In this document: positions 7,741 through 18,661 of the stretch, piece by piece
Numbering within the stretch: the stretch's first letter is position 1
Layout: each line of letters starts with the position of its first letter
NCBI GenBank assembly: GCA_027214345.1
Contig: JAPWHR010000010.1
Coordinates: forward strand, 1 to 64,000
Length of the DNA: 64,000 nucleotides
Reading direction: 5' to 3'
DNA from: Comamonadaceae bacterium G21597-S1
GTDB lineage: Bacteria > Pseudomonadota > Gammaproteobacteria > Burkholderiales > Burkholderiaceae_C
Made by a program: the position numbers and the translations under genes
The notes under the pieces: generated by a model
The model's database searches: none
What the model was told of the DNA's origin: nothing
The model's input: the letters and a program-made list of their open reading frames with translations, nothing else

Positions 7741-8220
7741 TCAGGCCGGGTTCGAGCGCAACCCGTACAGCTGCCCGCCGATGATCAGGTATTCGACGCG
7801 CGCGAACATCTCGCCTTTTTCGTCCGGGAAGGTATAGGCCACCGCCGACACGGTGTCGCCGACCTTGGGCTGGGGCACCTTCCAGGCGTTGATGCGGGTC
7901 ATCGGCGACAGTTCGATGGTCCAGTCGCCACGCCGTTGCGGTAGCCGGGCCGCCGCCAGCACCTTGGCGCCGTCGACGCTGCTGGTCTGTGCCGGCGTTG
8001 GCAGGCTGGCCAGGTTCGCCGGCAGCGTGGCGTCGGCGGCCACGGTGACGACGATCTCGGCGTGCGGGTTCTGCCATTTGACAGCCTTCACCCTGCCGGT
8101 GAGGTAGATCGGTTTGTCCTGGTCGAAGCTCGACCAGCCATGGTGGGCCAGGGCGGTCCGGTGCAGGGCGGCAAGTGCAAGGGCGCAGCCGGCCCCGGTG
8201 ACGATGTGACGACGTTGCAT
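7741..8220 (-). CDS. DUF6152 family exported protein
   Basis: A 159-aa protein with an N-terminal export signal (QRRHIVTGAGCALALAALH, cleavage around residue 24) followed by the characteristic AHHGWSSFD of DUF6152. WQNPHAEIVV and a C-terminal VEYLIIGGQLYGLR complete the pattern. The function of the family is unknown; the periplasmic His-rich AHHGW start could bind metal (inference). The start at 8220 has AAGGA at good spacing. It lies 16 bp after the DUF6644 gene, with which this family is frequently paired, suggesting one complex or pathway. Confidence 0.8.
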   Translation of the reverse strand: MQRRHIVTGAGCALALAALHRTALAHHGWSSFDQDKPIYLTGRVKAVKWQNPHAEIVVTVAADATLPANLASLPTPAQTSSVDGAKVLAAARLPQRRGDWTIELSPMTRINAWKVPQPKVGDTVSAVAYTFPDEKGEMFARVEYLIIGGQLYGLRSNPA

Positions 8221-8236
8221 GGTGATGGTCCTTGGG

Positions 8237-8713
8237 TCAGACATAGGCGATCCAGCGTCCGCAGGCAATCACGGCGATCCAGATCAGGATCGATAGACCC
8301 GCCTGCAGGCGAGTGGTTCCCCGCGCAGCGTCGATGGCGCCGCGCGCATGCAACACGGCCGCGTTGGTGCCGGCCGCGAACAACAGCCCCATCTTGAGCA
8401 CGAATGCCGGATTGGCGATCAGGTCACTCACGTTGGTGGTGAACATCGTGAGCCCGGATGCCGCGGCAAGCAGGAAGCCAGCCAGTGTCCACGGCAGAAC
8501 CTTGCGCGCCAGCTGCCGCACGTCCAGACCGCGGAGCAGGCCGAGGATGGCCAGGTCGACGATCCACAAGCTGCCGAACACCAGCGCCAGGCCGACGATG
8601 TGTATGGTCTCGAGCGTCGGATAGGCATAGGGGTGGACACGCAGCCATACGATGGGTGCCCAGTGGTGAAGGGCATCGAGGGCGGCAGGGCTGGCGGCGG
8701 CTGTCGGATTCAT
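8237..8713 (-). CDS. DUF6644 family integral membrane protein
   Basis: A 158-aa membrane protein with about four hydrophobic segments (near residues 38-60, 73-93, 106-125 and 138-157). It carries the conserved pattern PTLETIHIVGLALVFGSLWI with a His inside the first helix, as in small haem-type membrane proteins. The family's role is unknown. It sits 37 bp after aotP on the same strand and just before the DUF6152 gene, so it may be read from the aot operon or form a separate two-gene unit. Confidence 0.78.
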   Translation of the reverse strand: MNPTAAASPAALDALHHWAPIVWLRVHPYAYPTLETIHIVGLALVFGSLWIVDLAILGLLRGLDVRQLARKVLPWTLAGFLLAAASGLTMFTTNVSDLIANPAFVLKMGLLFAAGTNAAVLHARGAIDAARGTTRLQAGLSILIWIAVIACGRWIAYV

Positions 8714-8750
8714 GCACGTGGGCCCGTGGGTACGGTCGTGCCCGCCGCCG

Positions 8751-9527
8751 CTATTTCAGGCTGCCCGACAGGAACTGCGCCAGCCGCTCGCTCTTGGGCT
8801 GGGCCAGCACCTCGGCCGGCACGCCTTCTTCCTCGATGCGTCCCTGGTGCAGGAAGATCAGGTGGTTGGCGACTTCGCGGGCGAATCCCATCTCGTGCGT
8901 GACGACGACCATGGTGCGGCCTTCCTCGGCCAGCGTGCGCATGACCTTGAGCACCTCGGTGACCAGTTCCGGGTCGAGCGCGCTGGTGGGTTCGTCGAAC
9001 AGCATGACCTCGGGCTCCATCGCCAGCGAACGGGCGATCGCCACGCGTTGTTGCTGGCCGCCGCTCATGTGGGCCGGGTAGCGGTCTTCCATGTTGGGAA
9101 GGTCGACCAGGGCCAGGTACTTGCGCGCCCGCGCAATGGCTTCGTCGCGCGGCACCTTCATCACGTGCACCGGTGCCTCGATGATGTTCTGCAATACCGT
9201 CAGGTGGGCCCACAGGTTGAAATGCTGGAACACCATGGCCAGCTTGGTGCGCAGGCGCTGCAGCTGCCGCGCCTCGGCCGCATGCAGTTCACCGGTCTTG
9301 CCGGGCACCAGCCGCAGTTCCTCGCCGGCCACGATGATGCGACCCTGGTTCGGCTTCTCCAGCATGTTGATGCAGCGCAGGAAGGTGCTCTTGCCCGAAC
9401 CGGAACTGCCGATGATGCTGATCACGTCGCCGCCATGGGCCTCGAGCGATACCCCCTTGAGCACTTCGTTGGCACCGAAGCGCTTGTGGATGTCGATGGC
9501 CTGGAGCTTGAGTGTCTTGTTGTTCAT
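8751..9527 (-). CDS. aotP: Basic amino acid ABC transporter ATP-binding protein, AotP/HisP type
   Basis: A 258-aa ATPase of the polar amino acid uptake family. Walker A is GSSGSGKST, the signature MSGGQQQR, Walker [15 protein letters not shown] and the H-loop VVTHEMG. The insert [20 protein letters not shown] between the first strands is typical of HisP/AotP. It belongs to the aotJQMOP-like operon, energising AotQM for arginine, ornithine, lysine or histidine uptake. It is separated from aotO by 300 bp that contain two 105-bp repeats, so its expression may differ from the upstream genes. No clear Shine-Dalgarno precedes the ATG. Confidence 0.88.
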   Translation of the reverse strand: MNNKTLKLQAIDIHKRFGANEVLKGVSLEAHGGDVISIIGSSGSGKSTFLRCINMLEKPNQGRIIVAGEELRLVPGKTGELHAAEARQLQRLRTKLAMVFQHFNLWAHLTVLQNIIEAPVHVMKVPRDEAIARARKYLALVDLPNMEDRYPAHMSGGQQQRVAIARSLAMEPEVMLFDEPTSALDPELVTEVLKVMRTLAEEGRTMVVVTHEMGFAREVANHLIFLHQGRIEEEGVPAEVLAQPKSERLAQFLSGSLK

Positions 9528-9615
9528 GGCGGATTCGGTCTGTGGCGTCGTGGTGGGCGCAACTCATTGTTCCATGGCGCTCTGCGCCCTGCGCCCTGTG
9601 CAGGGGCGGTCGAGC

Positions 9616-9828
9616 GGCCGCCGCGCACGGCCGCTCCGAAGCGGCCGGCCCGCCTCCCAGTGGGGGGTTCGGCCGGTTTACACGCAGTGAAACCGGACAG
9701 ACGGGGGGCGTCTTTCATCCAGAGGCCGCCGCGCACGGCCGCTCCGAAGCGGCCGGCCCGCCCCCCAGTGGGGGGTTCGGCCGGTTTACACGCAGTGAAA
9801 CCGGACAGACGGGGGGCGTCTTTCATCC
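9616..9828. repeat. Two tandem 105-bp palindromic repeats between aotO and aotP
   Basis: Copies lie at 9616-9720 and 9724-9828, differ by one base and are separated by AGA. Each contains two hairpins: CGGCCGCT-CCGA-AGCGGCCG, and CCGGTTT with AAACCGG around a 10-base loop. The last base of the second copy is part of the aotO stop codon (TAG, 9830-9828 on the minus strand). The remainder of the 300-bp gap (9528-9615) holds no gene. The structure looks like a REP/BIME-type genomic repeat, probably present elsewhere in this genome. Confidence 0.8.
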
Positions 9829-10961
9829 TATGCGCCGAGCAGGTCGCCGGTGCGAAACGGCACGCTGCCCGCGATGTTGGCCAGATCATCGCCGGGCAGG
9901 GCATATCGGTCGTCGGTGCGGGCGTACATCACTCCGGCCACTTCGGCCCGCACGGTCAGGGAGGTATGGGCGATCGGGTCGATGATCTCGACCACCGGGT
10001 CGCCGACGCCCAGCGTGTCGCCGGGTGCGGCGGCAAACACCAGCACGCCGGCCACCGGCGCCTTGACGGTCTGCGCACCGGCCAGTGGCGTGGCTGCGCA
10101 AGCCGGTTCGGGCAACGGCGGTGGCGTACCGGCAACGATGCCGGCATGTTGCAGGCTGGCAAAGATGGCAGCCGCGTCGGCCCGGGCCAGGCCGTGTTCG
10201 AGTTGGGCCTCGCCGCGCAGCTCGACGGTGGCGCTGCCGCAAGCCTGGGGTATCGGCAGGCCGGCCAGCGCCGGGTCGGCGTGCAACTTGCCGGCGAGTT
10301 TCCACCACAGGCCGGAGAAACATTCGTCGAACGAGACACCGCCGGCATCCTGTGCCAGCAGCACCGCGCGGGCGCCCAGCAGGCGCGCCAGCGGCTCGAG
10401 TTGCGGCCAGCACGGCGTCTCGGTGTACAGGTGCAGCACGGCTTCGCAGTCGCAGTGCAGGTCGAGCACGATGTCGGCATCGAAGGCCAGCTGCACCAGG
10501 GTCTTGCGCAGGCTGTGCAGGGCATTGGCGGGTTTCCACTGCGCCAGCCAGGCCGCGACCGCGGCGCGCACGGCGGCGACGTTGGCCGTTGCATCCTGCG
10601 TGAGCCTGTCCTTGACCGTATCGAAGACGGCCGTGGCCAGGTCGGGATAGTTGCGGTTGAAGTTCTCCGAACTGCCCAGCTCGAACCGTCCCATGGACTT
10701 GTGATCGAGCCGCTGGGCCAGGCCGATCGGGTTGGCCACCGGCACCAGCACCACCTCGCCGCGCATGTCGCCGCGGGATTCGGCCGCTTCGAGCAGGGTG
10801 CGCAGGTGGTAGGCCGCCAGCATGCCCGGCAGTTCCTCGGCGTGCAGGCTGGCCTGGACATAGGCCTTGGGTCCGGCGCCGGGATGGCCGAAATGCAGAC
10901 TGGTCACCTGGGTCTGGCGGCCCAGGCTCTGGTGTTCCAGCGGATGGTCGGTGCGGCGCAT
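9828..10961 (-). CDS. aotO: Succinylglutamate desuccinylase/aspartoacylase family protein, AotO-like
   Basis: A 377-aa member of the zinc carboxypeptidase-like AstE/AspA family. The motif ASLHAEELPGM carries the His-x-x-Glu zinc ligands, FNRNYPD is the substrate-binding Arg segment, and VLDLHCDCE contains the third zinc ligand His. The C-terminal part holds a biotinyl-lipoyl-like barrel (VKAPVAGVLVFAAAPGD). In Pseudomonas aeruginosa a gene of this family, aotO, occupies the same position between aotM and aotP. Its role in uptake is not established; deacylation of imported acyl amino acids is plausible. Start ATG at 10961 is 17 bp past aotM. Confidence 0.85.
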   Translation of the reverse strand: MRRTDHPLEHQSLGRQTQVTSLHFGHPGAGPKAYVQASLHAEELPGMLAAYHLRTLLEAAESRGDMRGEVVLVPVANPIGLAQRLDHKSMGRFELGSSENFNRNYPDLATAVFDTVKDRLTQDATANVAAVRAAVAAWLAQWKPANALHSLRKTLVQLAFDADIVLDLHCDCEAVLHLYTETPCWPQLEPLARLLGARAVLLAQDAGGVSFDECFSGLWWKLAGKLHADPALAGLPIPQACGSATVELRGEAQLEHGLARADAAAIFASLQHAGIVAGTPPPLPEPACAATPLAGAQTVKAPVAGVLVFAAAPGDTLGVGDPVVEIIDPIAHTSLTVRAEVAGVMYARTDDRYALPGDDLANIAGSVPFRTGDLLGA

Positions 10962-10980
10962 GGTGGCGTATGTCCTTGCT

Positions 10981-11694
10981 TCAATGCCGGCGTGGCGCCA
11001 GGTGGGCCAGGAAACGGCGCTCGGCCAGCTTGAACAGGCCGATCAGGCAGAACGTCGCGCACAGGTAGATCGCGGCAGCCGCCAGGTAAGCCTCGAAGGG
11101 CAGGTAGAAGTCGGAGTAGATGCGGCTGGCCGCGGCGGTCACGTCGAGCAGGCCTGGCACCGCGCTGGCCAGGCTGGTGCTGTGCAGCATCATGACCACC
11201 TCGTTGCTGTACGGGGGCAGGGTGCGGCGCATGGCGCTGGGCAGCACAATGCGCAGCATGACCTGGAACCGGCTCATGCCGAAGGCCTGCGCCGATTCGA
11301 TCTCGCCGGCGTGCGTCTCGCGGATCGCACCGGCCAGCATCTCGGCGGTGTAGCCGGCCGTGTTCAGGCTGAAGGCCAGCAGCGCGCAGAAGGCCGGCTC
11401 CTTGAAGTGGGTCCAGGGCCAGGTGTCGTCCCAGCGGGCCTGTATCCATTCGAGCTGGCCCAGTCCGTAATAAATCATGTAGACCTGGATCAGCAAGGGC
11501 GTGCCGCGGATCACGAAGGTGTAGGCGCCGACGATGCGCGCCAGCCATTTCCAGGGGCCGGTCAGCGCCAGTGCGAACAACACCGCCATCACGCCGCCGA
11601 TCACCAGCGAGGAGCTCAGCAGCCACAGCGTGGTCAGGATGCCTTCGCCATACAGCGCCAGGCTGTCGGGACGGAAGATGACTTCCCAGTCCAT
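10981..11694 (-). CDS. aotM: Basic amino acid ABC transporter permease, AotM/HisM type
   Basis: A 237-aa inner-membrane permease with about five membrane segments and the polar-amino-acid signatures YTFVIRGTPLLIQVYMIYYG and LNTAGYTAEMLAGAIRETHA, followed by the ATPase-contact loop EIESAQAFGMSRFQ. Its ATG directly abuts the TAG of aotQ, with GGGGGGATC as ribosome binding site inside the aotQ end. It pairs with AotQ to form the channel. Confidence 0.9.
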   Translation of the reverse strand: MDWEVIFRPDSLALYGEGILTTLWLLSSSLVIGGVMAVLFALALTGPWKWLARIVGAYTFVIRGTPLLIQVYMIYYGLGQLEWIQARWDDTWPWTHFKEPAFCALLAFSLNTAGYTAEMLAGAIRETHAGEIESAQAFGMSRFQVMLRIVLPSAMRRTLPPYSNEVVMMLHSTSLASAVPGLLDVTAAASRIYSDFYLPFEAYLAAAAIYLCATFCLIGLFKLAERRFLAHLAPRRH

Positions 11695-12381
11695 CTACAG
11701 ATCCCCCCGTTTCGTGCCCAGGCTGTAGCGCGCATGCAGGCGCCGCAGCACGCTCAGCGAGACCCAGGTGTAGAGCAGGAACAAGGCGCCGGTGAACAGG
11801 AAGAATGCGAACGGCGAACGCGTCGCCGCGCTGGCCTGCTTGGCCAGATAGGTCATCTCCTGCAGGCCGATCAGGCTGATCAGCGCCGTGGCCTTGATCA
11901 GTACCAGCCAGTTGTTGGTGAAGCCGGGCAACGCGTAACGCACCATCTGCGGCAGCGTGATGCGCACGAAGGCCTGCACCGGGCCCATGCCGAACGCGGC
12001 CGCGGCCTCGAACTGGCCGCGCGGAATCGACAGGATGGCGCCGCGAAAGGTCTCGGTCATGTAGGCGCCGTAGATGAAACCCAGCGTCAACACACCGGCG
12101 CTGAACGGTTCGATGTCCAGCGTCAGGCCGGTACCGGACATCTCGAGCAAGGTGTTGATGCCGATGCTGCCGCCGTAGAACACCAGCAGCATCAGCACCA
12201 GTTCGGGAATGCCGCGGATGATGGTGGTGTAGACGGTGGCCAGCGCCACCAGGGGTTTGTTTCCCGAGAGCTTGGCCGCCGCCCCCATCAGCCCGAGCAC
12301 GATGGACACCGCGAGCGCCGCCAGCGACACGCCGACGGTCAGCAGTGCCCCTTGGAGGATGGACCAGTAATATTCGGACAA
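11695..12381 (-). CDS. aotQ: Basic amino acid ABC transporter permease, AotQ/HisQ type
   Basis: A 228-aa permease with the family start ILQGALLTVGVSLAALAVS, the segment TIIRGIPELVLMLLVFYGG and the ATPase-contact loop QFEAAAAFGMGPVQAF. The start is a TTG codon at 12381; no ATG fits the family N-terminus and the Shine-Dalgarno signal is weak, so the exact start is uncertain. The gene is followed without a gap by aotM and lies 76 bp after aotJ. Confidence 0.88.
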   Translation of the reverse strand: MSEYYWSILQGALLTVGVSLAALAVSIVLGLMGAAAKLSGNKPLVALATVYTTIIRGIPELVLMLLVFYGGSIGINTLLEMSGTGLTLDIEPFSAGVLTLGFIYGAYMTETFRGAILSIPRGQFEAAAAFGMGPVQAFVRITLPQMVRYALPGFTNNWLVLIKATALISLIGLQEMTYLAKQASAATRSPFAFFLFTGALFLLYTWVSLSVLRRLHARYSLGTKRGDL

Positions 12382-12457
12382 GTACGCGACGGATGGGGGG
12401 AGAAGACAACCGGCCGGCGACCGCGCGGGTCACCGGCCGGGGCGGGCGATGGCCGGA

Positions 12458-13225
12458 TCAGCCGCCGTAGACGTCGATCTTGAAGTACTTGTCGTTGATC
12501 TTCTTGTAGGTGCCGTCGGCGCGGATCGCCTTGATCGCACCGTTGAGTTCCTTCTTCAGTTCGGGCTGGCCCTTGCGGATCGCGAAGCCGGCGCCGATGC
12601 CGAAATATTTGGGAATGAACAGCTCGGGACCGACCAGCACGTAGTCCTTGCCTTCGGGCTTGGACAGGAATCCGCCAGTGACCTCGAGCACGTCGGCCAC
12701 GGTGCCGTCCAGGCGGCCCGAGCGGATGTCGAGGTAGACCTGGTCCTGCGCCTCGTATGGGGTGACGATCACGCCGACCTTCTTGAGTTCGCCGTTGGCG
12801 TATTTCTCTTGCGTGCTGCCCTTGAGCACGCCGATCTTCTTGCCCTTGAGCGAGGCCACGCCGTCGAACTTGATGTCGTTCTTGACGACGATCTTGCTGG
12901 GCGTGTTGTAGTACTTGTCGGTGAAGTCGACCACCCGTTTGCGGTCTTCGGTGATCGACATCGAGCTGATGATGACGTCGTATTTCTTGGCCTGCAAGCC
13001 GGGAATCATGCTGTCCCACAGCTGCTCGACGAAGACGCACTTGCGCTTGAGGTGTTCACAGACGGCATTGGCGATGTCCACGTCGAAGCCGGTGGGCTTG
13101 CCGTCGGCGGTCTTGAAGGTGAACGGTTCGTAGGTCGGGTCGATCGCGACCTTGAGTTCCTTGTCCTGGGCCGCGGCAGTGACGGCCATGGCACCCATGG
13201 TCAGTGCCAGGATGAGCTTCTTCAT
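12458..13225 (-). CDS. aotJ: Periplasmic lysine/arginine/ornithine-type binding protein, AotJ/ArgT-like
   Basis: A 255-aa family-3 solute-binding protein. A signal peptide (MKKLILALTMGAMAVTAAAQ) is followed by the canonical DPTYEPFTFKTADGKPTGFD, where the Asp and aromatic residues bind the amino acid. DVIISSMSITEDRKRVVDF and LDGTVADVLE match the LAO/HisJ group. It has the best Shine-Dalgarno of the operon (AAGGGAACC), consistent with binding protein being made in excess. It is the first gene of the aotJQMOP-like unit and divergent from ygiQ. Confidence 0.92.
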   Translation of the reverse strand: MKKLILALTMGAMAVTAAAQDKELKVAIDPTYEPFTFKTADGKPTGFDVDIANAVCEHLKRKCVFVEQLWDSMIPGLQAKKYDVIISSMSITEDRKRVVDFTDKYYNTPSKIVVKNDIKFDGVASLKGKKIGVLKGSTQEKYANGELKKVGVIVTPYEAQDQVYLDIRSGRLDGTVADVLEVTGGFLSKPEGKDYVLVGPELFIPKYFGIGAGFAIRKGQPELKKELNGAIKAIRADGTYKKINDKYFKIDVYGG

Positions 13226-13362
13226 GTGAGGTTCCCTTGAGAATGGCCCGGGCGTTGCCCGGGACCGGGTTGCGATAAAAATGGGATTCTAGGCCGGGGT
13301 GGCCTGCATCCGGGTCAGTGTTTGCCCTCTAATCGACGCTGGAATAGGGCTAACCCGTACAC

Positions 13363-13378
13363 TCGGGGGTCCCCCCGA
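13363..13378 (+). other. Hairpin abutting the ygiQ start codon
   Basis: TCGGGGG (13363-13369) can pair with CCCCCGA (13372-13378) and ends exactly before the first in-frame ATG at 13379. It occupies the place where a ribosome binding site would be, so it may limit translation or favour the ATG at 13388. Confidence 0.4.
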
Positions 13379-13387
13379 ATGGCTCCC

Positions 13388-15697
<2,310 letters not shown>

Positions 15698-15720
15698 AGA
15701 AGCGTGCGCGGCGGCCCGCG

Positions 15721-17658
15721 TCAGCGGCCGCCGGAGCGCGGCAGGCCGATCACCGTGCCTTCGCGCCGTGCGTCGGCGGAGCCGTATTGCTTGCCGGTCC
15801 TGGGCTCGATCAGGACGGTCTGCACCGAGCCGACGTCGCTGAGGTTGACCGTGTAACCCAGGCCCAGGGGCCCGAGCGCGGTGACCGTCGCAGCGGGAAA
15901 CCACGGATCGACGGTGATCGACGGGTTGGCGCTGGACACCGACAGCCGCGGCGCGTCGACAGCCTCCTGCATCGTCATGCCATGGTCGATCAGGTTGATC
16001 GTCACGTTCACCACCGAGTTGATGATGGTCGCCCCGCCCGGCGAGCCGTAAGCCATCAGCGGGCTGCCATCCGGGTTGAAGATCATCGACGGCGCCATGC
16101 TGCTGCGCGGACGCTTGCCCGGCTCCACGTCGTTGAAGCCGGCGGTGCCGGTGAACGGGTTGATGGTCGGCGAGGTGTTGAAGTCGGTCAGCTCGTTGTT
16201 GAGCAGGAAGCCGTGGTTCTTGAAGCTGCCGTCAGGCCGCTGGTAACCTGCGAACACGCCGATGCCGTAGCCGGACTCGATGGTATTGGTGTACGAGACC
16301 ACGTTGCCCCACTTGTCGACGACCGAGAAATGGGTCGTGCCGTTTTCATGGCTGACGGGCGGCGCCGCCACGGCCAGGCGCGTGGCGGGCGACAGTCCGG
16401 CGACCTCGTATGGCCGCGGATCGTCCGCTGCCGGATTGGGGTCCAGGCGCGCGCCGGGAGTGATCAGCTGGCTGCGCATCGCCACGTAGTCGTTGGCGAG
16501 CAATCCCCTGGCCGGTACCGGCGCGAAATCGGCGTCGCCCATCCAGATGGCACGGTCGGCAAATGCGAGACGCATTGCGTCGGCCATGACGTTGGCGGTC
16601 TTGACCGTGCCGAAGCCGTAACCCTGGCTGGCGTCGCCGAGCGGGAACCGCTCCACCAGCTTGAGGATCTGCAGTACCGTCAAGGCGCCGGAGGACGGTG
16701 GCGGCATCGACTTGATGCGGTGGCCGCGGTAGCTGCCTTCGATCGGCGTGCGCAGCTTGGCCTGATATTGCGCCAGGTCGTCCAGGGTCATGGAGCCGCC
16801 CTTGCCGATCGGGCTCAGGTGGGGCTGGGTGTATTGCTGGCCCTCGATGATGCCCAACGCGATGTCGCAGCCCTTCTCGGGCATGTAGCGGTAGAAGCAG
16901 TCGGCCCCGTGCGTGGCGATCTGCCGGAAGGTCTGGGCCAGCGGCTTGTTCGTGACCAGCGAGCCGACGGCGCGGAAGTCGCCGCCCGGACAGAAGTAGT
17001 CCGCTGCGGCGGGTGAATTCTTCGCCCGGCTGGTCGCGCTGCTGCATGCGGTGCTGCTGACGAATCGCGGTGTTGCCGCAAAGCCGCCGTCCGCCAGCGC
17101 GATCGCCGGCTGCAGCACCTGGGACAACGAGAGCTTGCCGTAGCTGTTCACCGCCATCTCCGTGCCGCGCACCATGCCCGGAATGCCCACGGCCACGCCC
17201 TGCAGGGAGCGCCGGCTGAACGGCTGGCCGACGAACATCGACCGGGTTGCTCCGGCCGGAGCCTCCTCGCGGCTGTCGATGATGACGGTCTGGCCGGTTT
17301 TAGCCATGTGGATCATCATGAATCCGCCGCCGCCGATGCCCGCCGATTGCGGCTCGACCACGTTGAGCGCATATGCGACCGCCACGGCCGCGTCGACGGC
17401 GTTGCCACCTTGTTCGAGGATCTTTGCGCCGGCTTCGGCGGCGTAAGGGTTGGCCGCCGAGACCACGCCCTGGCGGAAGGCCTTGCCCGCCCAGGCCGGC
17501 GGCTTGCCCTGGGACTGTTCGGGCAGGTTGACCGACGACTGGACCCCCGGCGCAGCCTTGCCGCGATCGGCATGCGCCCCTGCGACGACGGTGCTGCAGG
17601 CCAGCAATATCGCCACGCGCGTGGTGGTCAGTCGAAACAGGGAAGGGCGGGAGTCCAT
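15721..17658 (-). CDS. ggt: Gamma-glutamyltransferase
   Basis: A 645-aa exported gamma-glutamyltranspeptidase, a self-cleaving N-terminal nucleophile hydrolase that hydrolyses or transfers the gamma-glutamyl group of glutathione in the periplasm. A signal sequence covers about residues 1-30. The autocleavage and nucleophile site is Thr441 in [15 protein letters not shown], and [10 protein letters not shown] forms the oxyanion/glutamate pocket; DSREEAP near residue 127 carries the family Arg. The first half has an unusual Ser/Ala-rich insertion, [19 protein letters not shown], near residue 205. Start 17658 has AAGGA upstream. It is followed upstream by chaC on the same strand, so both glutathione-degrading steps are neighbours. 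Confidence 0.95.
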   Translation of the reverse strand: MDSRPSLFRLTTTRVAILLACSTVVAGAHADRGKAAPGVQSSVNLPEQSQGKPPAWAGKAFRQGVVSAANPYAAEAGAKILEQGGNAVDAAVAVAYALNVVEPQSAGIGGGGFMMIHMAKTGQTVIIDSREEAPAGATRSMFVGQPFSRRSLQGVAVGIPGMVRGTEMAVNSYGKLSLSQVLQPAIALADGGFAATPRFVSSTACSSATSRAKNSPAAADYFCPGGDFRAVGSLVTNKPLAQTFRQIATHGADCFYRYMPEKGCDIALGIIEGQQYTQPHLSPIGKGGSMTLDDLAQYQAKLRTPIEGSYRGHRIKSMPPPSSGALTVLQILKLVERFPLGDASQGYGFGTVKTANVMADAMRLAFADRAIWMGDADFAPVPARGLLANDYVAMRSQLITPGARLDPNPAADDPRPYEVAGLSPATRLAVAAPPVSHENGTTHFSVVDKWGNVVSYTNTIESGYGIGVFAGYQRPDGSFKNHGFLLNNELTDFNTSPTINPFTGTAGFNDVEPGKRPRSSMAPSMIFNPDGSPLMAYGSPGGATIINSVVNVTINLIDHGMTMQEAVDAPRLSVSSANPSITVDPWFPAATVTALGPLGLGYTVNLSDVGSVQTVLIEPRTGKQYGSADARREGTVIGLPRSGGR

Positions 17659-17717
17659 ATGCTTGTCCTTGTGTGGTGGCGGTTGGGCGTTCGACCTTAC
17701 GCTGAGGGCCTCGGCGT

Positions 17718-17739
17718 GGTAATCCGGGTTAATACCCGG
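17718..17739. promoter_or_regulatory. ACCCGG-type inverted repeat upstream of ggt
   Basis: CCGGGT-TAAT-ACCCGG (17724-17739) with flanking GGTAAT lies about 60 bp upstream of the ggt start. The core resembles the two ACCCGG boxes at 18576-18619, so the same regulator may act on both. TATTAA within it could serve as a -10 for ggt, but no good -35 is seen. Confidence 0.4.
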
Positions 17740-17775
17740 CCTGTTCAGGGGGGCACGAGCGGCCTTGGCCAGCGG

Positions 17776-18507
17776 TCATGGCCGGCCGCACGCCCGGACC
17801 TGCTCCAGCAAGCGCGCGACGTAGGCGTCATCGATCTTCAACGCCTCCAACTGCGCGGCCAGGCTCTCCAGGTAGGCCCGGTTGGAACCCAGCGGCCCGC
17901 ATGCAGTGGCGACCACGGCCGCGGTCTCGTCGAGCGGCAGTTCGCCGACATATTCCGGGTGCGCGCAATTGGCCGCGAACACCAGGGCGTCGATGTCGCC
18001 TTGCGGCGTGGCCAGCGTGTGCCATTGCGGCGCATAACCGCCGCGCACCATTTCGCGCCGCCACAAGATGGTGGTTTCCGCCTCGACCAGTTCGGCCGGA
18101 ATGCGAAAAACCAGTCCGGTGCACTGGCCGTGTTCCGGCGCCAGGGTCAGCATCAGTGCCGGGCATTCGGGCGAGCCGCGTCCGGACGTGATGCGGTAGC
18201 TGAAACGCCGCTGGAAACCCTCGACCCGGGCCAACCGGACCTCCGCGAAATGGATGCCGGGATCCCACATCAACGATCCATAAGCGAACACCCATACGTC
18301 CGCATCGGCGTCCCGGTGCCGCAACAAGGCATGCCGCGTGGCCTCGCGCTCCTCGTCCGGCAGGCGCCAGGCCGCCGGATGCCCGGCGTCACGCGCGCGC
18401 TGGTCCCAAACCGCCAGCCGTTGGGGCGTCATGCGCAGTTCCGAGGTCTCGCTGGGCGTGAGCCGGCCACGCAGGTGCGGGAGATGGGCGAACGGGTTGT
18501 GGGTCAT
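17776..18507 (-). CDS. chaC: ChaC-like glutathione-specific gamma-glutamylcyclotransferase
   Basis: A 243-aa cytosolic enzyme that converts glutathione to 5-oxoproline and Cys-Gly. The substrate-loop motif VFAYGSLMWDPG and the catalytic Glu region AELVEAETTILWRREM match ChaC, as do HPEYVGELPLDETAAVV and ACGPLGSNRAYL. Length agrees with E. coli ChaC (231 aa). The start at 18507 was chosen because homology begins just after it; neither it nor the longer start at 18573 has a clear Shine-Dalgarno. Divergent from the DUF2239 operon across a regulatory region with ACCCGG boxes. Confidence 0.88.
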   Translation of the reverse strand: MTHNPFAHLPHLRGRLTPSETSELRMTPQRLAVWDQRARDAGHPAAWRLPDEEREATRHALLRHRDADADVWVFAYGSLMWDPGIHFAEVRLARVEGFQRRFSYRITSGRGSPECPALMLTLAPEHGQCTGLVFRIPAELVEAETTILWRREMVRGGYAPQWHTLATPQGDIDALVFAANCAHPEYVGELPLDETAAVVATACGPLGSNRAYLESLAAQLEALKIDDAYVARLLEQVRACGRP

Positions 18508-18575
18508 CGTGCTGTCATCGGTTTTACCATGCCGGTCGTCGCAGGCGACGGGACTGTGGCTTTTTGCCATCATTT

Positions 18576-18619
18576 TTACCCGGATTTAATTGACGCTTGA
18601 ATTTAGCCCGGGTATTATT
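18576..18619 (+). promoter_or_regulatory. Near-consensus sigma70 promoter flanked by two ACCCGG operator boxes
   Basis: The -35 TTGACG (18590-18595) and -10 TATTAT (18613-18618) are 17 bp apart. Box 1, TTACCCGGATTTAATT (18576-18591), touches the -35, and box 2, TTTAGCCCGGGTATTATT (18602-18619), covers the spacer and -10. The AT-rich flanks stand out in this GC-rich genome. This layout suggests a repressor, most likely the MarR protein encoded third in the operon (inference). Confidence 0.65.
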
Positions 18620-18661
18620 CGCGGTCGTCTGGCATCCCTGCCAGGCACTCAGGACCGCACC

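Noticed and set aside
9616-9828. CRISPR array
   Set aside because: Only two long repeats (105 bp) with a 3-base spacer; this is a tandem palindromic repeat, not a repeat-spacer array.
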